In this document: piece after piece, positions 60,699-64,000 of the stretch
How positions within the stretch are numbered: position 1 is the stretch's first letter
How the letters are laid out: every line of letters begins with the position of its first letter
Assembly: GCF_014648095.1 (NCBI RefSeq)
Contig: NZ_BMQL01000010.1
Coordinates: 70,547-134,546 of the forward strand
Direction: 5' to 3'
DNA from: Deinococcus ruber
Lineage (GTDB): Bacteria > Deinococcota > Deinococci > Deinococcales > Deinococcaceae
Length of the DNA: 64,000 nucleotides
Translations under genes and position numbers: made by a program
The notes under the pieces: model-generated
What the model was told of the DNA's origin: nothing
What the model saw: only the letters and a program-made list of their open reading frames with translations
The model's database searches: none

Positions 60699-61273
60699 CG
60701 TCTCAGTTGACCGAGTCTCAGCCTTCTGAAAAACTGTCTCCTCACGAACACGCCCAGCGCGAGTTGCTGGGAGCGGCGCTGCTGGCGTCCGGGCGTCCGC
60801 TGACCCTGCGTGAACTGGAAGGCCTGCTGGAACTTGCTGCTGGGGCAGTCGCCGCGCTGATCGAGCGGTATGCACGCAGCCTGGAAGCGATGGGCGCAGG
60901 ATTCCGGGTCGAAAGCGTGGCGGACGGCTACCGCCTGGTGGTCGCGCCTGCCCTCGCGGCCCGCCTCGCTCCGATTCTGGCTCCGCCTCCGCTGCCTGCC
61001 CTGTCGAGCGCCGCGCTGGAAGTGCTGGCTGTGATCGCATATCGCCAGCCGATCACCCGCGCCGAGATCGAGGCGATGCGCGGCGGTTCGGCCAGTACGG
61101 TGCTCACACTTCAGGAGCGCGAACTCATCAAAGTGGTGGGAAAATCACCGTCGGTAGGGCAGCCGCTGCTCTACGGCACCACCGAGCGTTTTCTGCTGGA
61201 ATTCGGCCTGAACAGCCTGAACGATCTGCCAGAGTTGAGCCAGCAGAATTTCAGTGGCCTGCTGCGCGGCTGA
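60695..61273 (+). CDS. scpB: Segregation and condensation protein B
   Basis: 192 residues from GTG 60695 in an overlap with the tsaC-like gene. Two winged-helix domains are seen: LLGAALLASGRPLTLRELEGLLE and EVLAVIAYRQPITRAEIEAMRGGSA; the pocket GTTERFLLEFGLNSLNDLPEL is diagnostic. It binds ScpA and SMC to form the bacterial condensin. scpA is not next to it here. The N-terminal ~20 residues are extra and polar. Confidence 0.93.
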   Translation: MTSQLTESQPSEKLSPHEHAQRELLGAALLASGRPLTLRELEGLLELAAGAVAALIERYARSLEAMGAGFRVESVADGYRLVVAPALAARLAPILAPPPLPALSSAALEVLAVIAYRQPITRAEIEAMRGGSASTVLTLQERELIKVVGKSPSVGQPLLYGTTERFLLEFGLNSLNDLPELSQQNFSGLLRG

Positions 61274-61546
61274 CGGCGGGTCTTCATCGACACTTACGGC
61301 CTGCCCTATCTGGTCATTCGCTGACCTAGAATTGCCGAAGCCCGGGGAACCTGTGCCCTTAAAAGGTCTATGGTCCTACAGTCAGACACCGCCACGCCTG
61401 TCTCCCTCCTCTATGGGAGGGGTCTTGTCTGGGTGCCCAGCGCAGTGCATGATCTTTTTATACCTACGCTGCTCAGTTAGCGTTTTGCGCTCTCATCACC
61501 CTCTTTCACTGTCTGCCGATCACTTGGCCCGATTTGCCTTTACCCC
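61274..61546. other. Intergenic region
   Basis: 273 bases between scpB and the DUF4388 gene. It holds a CCCTCC/GGGAGGG hairpin (near 61408-61426) and the promoter of the next gene, but no clear TANNNT hexamer at leaderless distance and no Shine-Dalgarno before ATG 61547. No coding frame is supported. Confidence 0.45.
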
Positions 61547-62308
61547 ATGACCCATTCCACTTCCAGCCTCACCACCTTTGATTTTCTGGAGCTGCTTCTG
61601 ATGCTCGCGGAGAGCCGACGAACCGGTGTCCTGCGGGTCTACCGTGACGCCGAATTCGAGGCGTGGCTTCAGGAGGGGCAGGTCATGCATCTGGTCTTCG
61701 GGCAGCTTGAAGGGGTGGCCGCGCTGATCGAACTGCTGAGTGACCCCAGAGGCCGCTTCAATTTTGAGGAAGGCCACACGCATCCGTCTCCAAAGATGGA
61801 CGCCAGCATCGAGGCGGTGGCGATGGAGGCGCTGGCAGCATTGCCATTGCCCGAACTGGTGCTCCAGGGGCCAGCACGCGTCACTTCGCTCGAACGGGTG
61901 CGCCGTATGCCCTGGACGCTCAGACAGGAAAACGTGTTGCGCGAGGTCGAGGCCGGAACGCCGCTGGGTGAGCTGGCTCGCGACGCAGAAGCGCGGCAGA
62001 TGCTGTCACGGCTGGCCCGGCTGGGGCTGCTGGCCGCCCGGCGATCCAGAACGGCCCGGCTGACCGTGGCCGTTACAAAAGAGGTGTCGGGCGTCGTGGT
62101 GATCGATGATGCCATCGTGCGGCGCTGGCAGGGCGACCTTGGACGACACATCTCTCATATCGCTCTGCGCGATCCCGACAACATGGTGCATAAGCTCCGT
62201 ATCACGTCCAGTACCACTGCTGGGACGCAGGTGATGTTGCCACCTGAACTGCTGCTGCGAACCAGTCTGCGCGTCGGTGACGCCGTACTGGTGCAGCCTG
62301 CCCACTGA
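61547..62308 (+). CDS. DUF4388 (PATAN-like) domain protein
   Basis: 253 residues. The N-terminal ~110 residues match DUF4388/PATAN: TTFDFLELLLMLAESRRTGVLRVYRDAEFEAWLQEGQVMHLVFGQLEGVAAL. These domains occur in bacterial signalling and gliding/pili regulators. The middle has helical segments (LREVEAGTPLGELARDAEARQMLSRLARLG), like a small winged-helix, and the last ~80 residues form a beta-rich unit with VVVIDDAIVRRWQ and DNMVHKLRITSS. There is no output kinase or receiver domain, so it may act as an adaptor. Function unknown. Confidence 0.75.
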   Translation: MTHSTSSLTTFDFLELLLMLAESRRTGVLRVYRDAEFEAWLQEGQVMHLVFGQLEGVAALIELLSDPRGRFNFEEGHTHPSPKMDASIEAVAMEALAALPLPELVLQGPARVTSLERVRRMPWTLRQENVLREVEAGTPLGELARDAEARQMLSRLARLGLLAARRSRTARLTVAVTKEVSGVVVIDDAIVRRWQGDLGRHISHIALRDPDNMVHKLRITSSTTAGTQVMLPPELLLRTSLRVGDAVLVQPAH

Positions 62309-62449
62309 ACATTGCAGGACCGGGCGGCAGTCAAATACGGTGGATTTTAACTGGTCTACTCCAGCATTCGGATTTCTGGGCGGTTGCCGTGGATAATGCC
62401 GCCCAGCAGAAGTATTCGAGACGCGCCCACTTCCGCAGTGTCCTGCCGC

Positions 62450-62455
62450 TAAGAT
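62450..62455 (+). promoter_or_regulatory. -10-like hexamer of putative leaderless gatA promoter
   Basis: TAAGAT ends 6 nt before ATG 62462, which has no Shine-Dalgarno. Confidence 0.55.
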
Positions 62456-62461
62456 GGCCGC

Positions 62462-63949
62462 ATGCACATGCCGGACGCTTCCGCCGCCGCTTCTTCCTCT
62501 CTCCCGTTTCTGTCGAGTGCCCGCGAGATCGCCGCACGGGTGTCGAGCGGGCAGGCGACGCCCCAGGACACCATTCAGGCGGCCCTTGAACGGGCCGAAC
62601 AGCAGCGCCATCTGAATGCGCTCATCAGTCTGAATCCTCAGGCTGGGGCGCAGGCGCAGGAAGTGGCAGCCCGTCTCGCAGCGGGTGAACACCTGCCGCT
62701 CGCGGGCGTGCCAGTGGTCATCAAAGACAACATGAATCTGCGCGGCACACACACCACCTGTGGCAGCCGCATGCTGGCCGAGTATGTCAGTCCTTATACC
62801 GCGACTGCTGTGGCACGGCTACAGTCGGCGGGGGCCATCGTCATCGGCAAGGCCAACATGGACGAATTCGCGATGGGAAGTAGTACCGAAACGAGTGCAT
62901 TTGGTCCCACGCTCAACCCCTGGGATACCGGGCGCGTACCGGGCGGCACGTCGGGCGGCAGCGCAGCGGTGGTCGCGGCGGGCATCGTGCCGATCAGTCT
63001 GGGTTCCGATACCGGCGGGTCGGTGCGTCAACCGGCGGCGTTCACCGGCGTCTACGGCTTCAAACCCACTTATGGACGGGTCAGTCGGTACGGGCTTGTT
63101 GCCCACGCCAGCAGTCTCGATCAGATCGGGCCGTTTGCCCGCAGCGCCGCAGATCTGGCCCTGGTCATGAACGTGATCGCGGGTCACGATCCTCTCGACG
63201 CGACCAGCCTGAACGCGCCGCTGAACTTTCTGGCCCCCGAAGCCCCCAGGCCGCTGCGAGTGGGTGTCATCCGTGAATCGCTTCAGGGCAATACGCCGGG
63301 TGTACAGGCTGTGCTGTCCAGCACCCTCGCGGCACTCGAAAGCGTGGGCGCGACCATCTCGGAGGTCAGTCTTCCCAGTACCGAATACGCGGTGGCGGCG
63401 TATTACCTGATTTCAACGCCGGAGGCGAGCAGCAATCTGGCCCGCTACGACGGAATGGTGTATGGCCTGCGTGCGCCCGGCAACGATGTGGGCGCGTCGA
63501 TGAGTGCGGCCCGTGCTCAGGGCTTCGGGGAGGAGGTCAAGCGCCGCATTCTGATGGGGACTTACGCGCTGTCGAGTGGTTATTACGACGCGTATTACAG
63601 CAAGGCGATGCGGGTACGGCAGCTGATTGCCCAGGATTTTGCCCGGGCGTTCGAGCAGTTCGACGTGTTGCTGACACCGACCAGCCCGTTTCCCGCCTTC
63701 CGTTTCGGAGAGCGCAGCGGCGACCCCCTGGCGATGTACGCTGCCGATGTCGATACCGTTGCCATCAGTCTGGCAGGTGTACCAGCTCTCAGTCTGCCGA
63801 TGGGGTTCGAGGAAATTGAAGGAAAGCGGCTGCCGGTGGGCATTCAGCTCATCGCTCCAGCCCTCGCCGACGAACGTCTGCTGGCGGTGGCGGTGCTGCT
63901 GGAGGCACAGGGCGCGGTGTCCCAAGAGGTATTTACAGGGGGCGCTTGA
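62462..63949 (+). CDS. gatA: Glutamyl-tRNA(Gln)/aspartyl-tRNA(Asn) amidotransferase subunit A
   Basis: 495 residues. Amidase-signature motifs are VVIKDNMNLRGTHTTCGS (catalytic Lys), GGTSGGSAAVVAAGIVPISLGSDTGGSVRQPAAF (the two catalytic Ser) and YGFKPTYGRVSRYGLVAHASSLDQIG. Subunit A releases ammonia from Gln for the transamidation that makes Gln-tRNA or Asn-tRNA. gatB and gatC are not in the window. Initiation is probably leaderless (TAAGAT, 6 nt). Its stop lies inside a strong promoter for the next unit. Confidence 0.95.
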   Translation: MHMPDASAAASSSLPFLSSAREIAARVSSGQATPQDTIQAALERAEQQRHLNALISLNPQAGAQAQEVAARLAAGEHLPLAGVPVVIKDNMNLRGTHTTCGSRMLAEYVSPYTATAVARLQSAGAIVIGKANMDEFAMGSSTETSAFGPTLNPWDTGRVPGGTSGGSAAVVAAGIVPISLGSDTGGSVRQPAAFTGVYGFKPTYGRVSRYGLVAHASSLDQIGPFARSAADLALVMNVIAGHDPLDATSLNAPLNFLAPEAPRPLRVGVIRESLQGNTPGVQAVLSSTLAALESVGATISEVSLPSTEYAVAAYYLISTPEASSNLARYDGMVYGLRAPGNDVGASMSAARAQGFGEEVKRRILMGTYALSSGYYDAYYSKAMRVRQLIAQDFARAFEQFDVLLTPTSPFPAFRFGERSGDPLAMYAADVDTVAISLAGVPALSLPMGFEEIEGKRLPVGIQLIAPALADERLLAVAVLLEAQGAVSQEVFTGGA

Positions 63950-63974
63950 CAGGGGCGGGAATCCCCTGTATCTT
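63946..63974 (+). promoter_or_regulatory. Strong sigma70-type promoter at right window edge
   Basis: TTGACA (63946-63951) and TATCTT (63969-63974) are 17 bp apart; the -35 overlaps the gatA stop. The same architecture drives the tRNA operon in this window, so a stable RNA gene probably begins just outside it. Confidence 0.75.
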
Positions 63975-64000
63975 TTCTGAGCCTCTGACGAGGCAGCCGA

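Overview
The window is a GC-rich bacterial chromosome segment that fits the genus Deinococcus. Evidence: high-GC Asp/Arg/Ala-rich proteins, many genes with no Shine-Dalgarno but a TANNNT hexamer 6-7 nt before the start codon (leaderless transcription, common in this genus), a Taq-like DNA polymerase I without an obvious proofreading site, a possible Rad52/DdrA-like protein, and a uroporphyrinogen methyltransferase/synthase fusion. No transposase, prophage, CRISPR array or rRNA is seen.

Layout. 1-5958: surface polysaccharide locus, with an AT-rich block (O-antigen polymerase fragment, two glycosyltransferases) running into a GC-rich dTDP-rhamnose operon (rfbB-A-C-D). 5951-10808: a duplicated-domain membrane-anchored protein, a second O-antigen ligase-like protein, a type B carboxylesterase and a NodB-like protein with a disrupted active site. 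10878-14620: siroheme/heme genes. 14756-16858: envelope genes likely concerned with copper or redox. 17050-21399: a five-gene, translationally coupled operon (acyl-CoA dehydrogenase, SDR, GNAT, APH-like kinase, histidine phosphatase). 21459-26812: RND efflux pair. 27141-29218: lipoprotein and murF.

29251-29650 holds the most unusual element. On the minus strand a ~0.4-kb transcript, bounded by a promoter-like hexamer and a terminator, carries two tandem tRNA-like modules in permuted order: T-arm, 3' acceptor strand and CCA come first, then 5' acceptor strand and D-arm. In each, the acceptor strands pair over 7 bp only in the permuted arrangement, and the anticodon-stem strands pair and continue into a long imperfect helix. 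This matches YrlA-type bacterial Y RNAs (tRNA mimics that bind Ro60/Rsr) or true permuted tRNA genes. A conserved protein of unknown function lies just upstream on the same strand (29745-30479).

30652-44232: class III aminotransferase with a Cys-rich insertion, small enzymes, polA, upp, a sugar ABC ATPase, an amino-acid binding protein, an Ada-type alkylation-repair protein, a histone-deacetylase-like hydrolase and a DUF4403-type protein. 44417-48084: ABC-2 exporter with a DesK/DesR-like two-component system. 48236-54951: possible Rad52/DdrA-like protein, metallophosphoesterase, three tRNAs (Asp, Phe, Thr), and a circularly permuted ATP-grasp/alpha-E/transglutaminase set. 55006-63949: glutaredoxin, infC, Lon-N-domain protein, khpA-rimM-trmD, pilC, tsaC-like, scpB, a DUF4388 protein and gatA, with a strong promoter at the right edge probably serving a gene outside the window.
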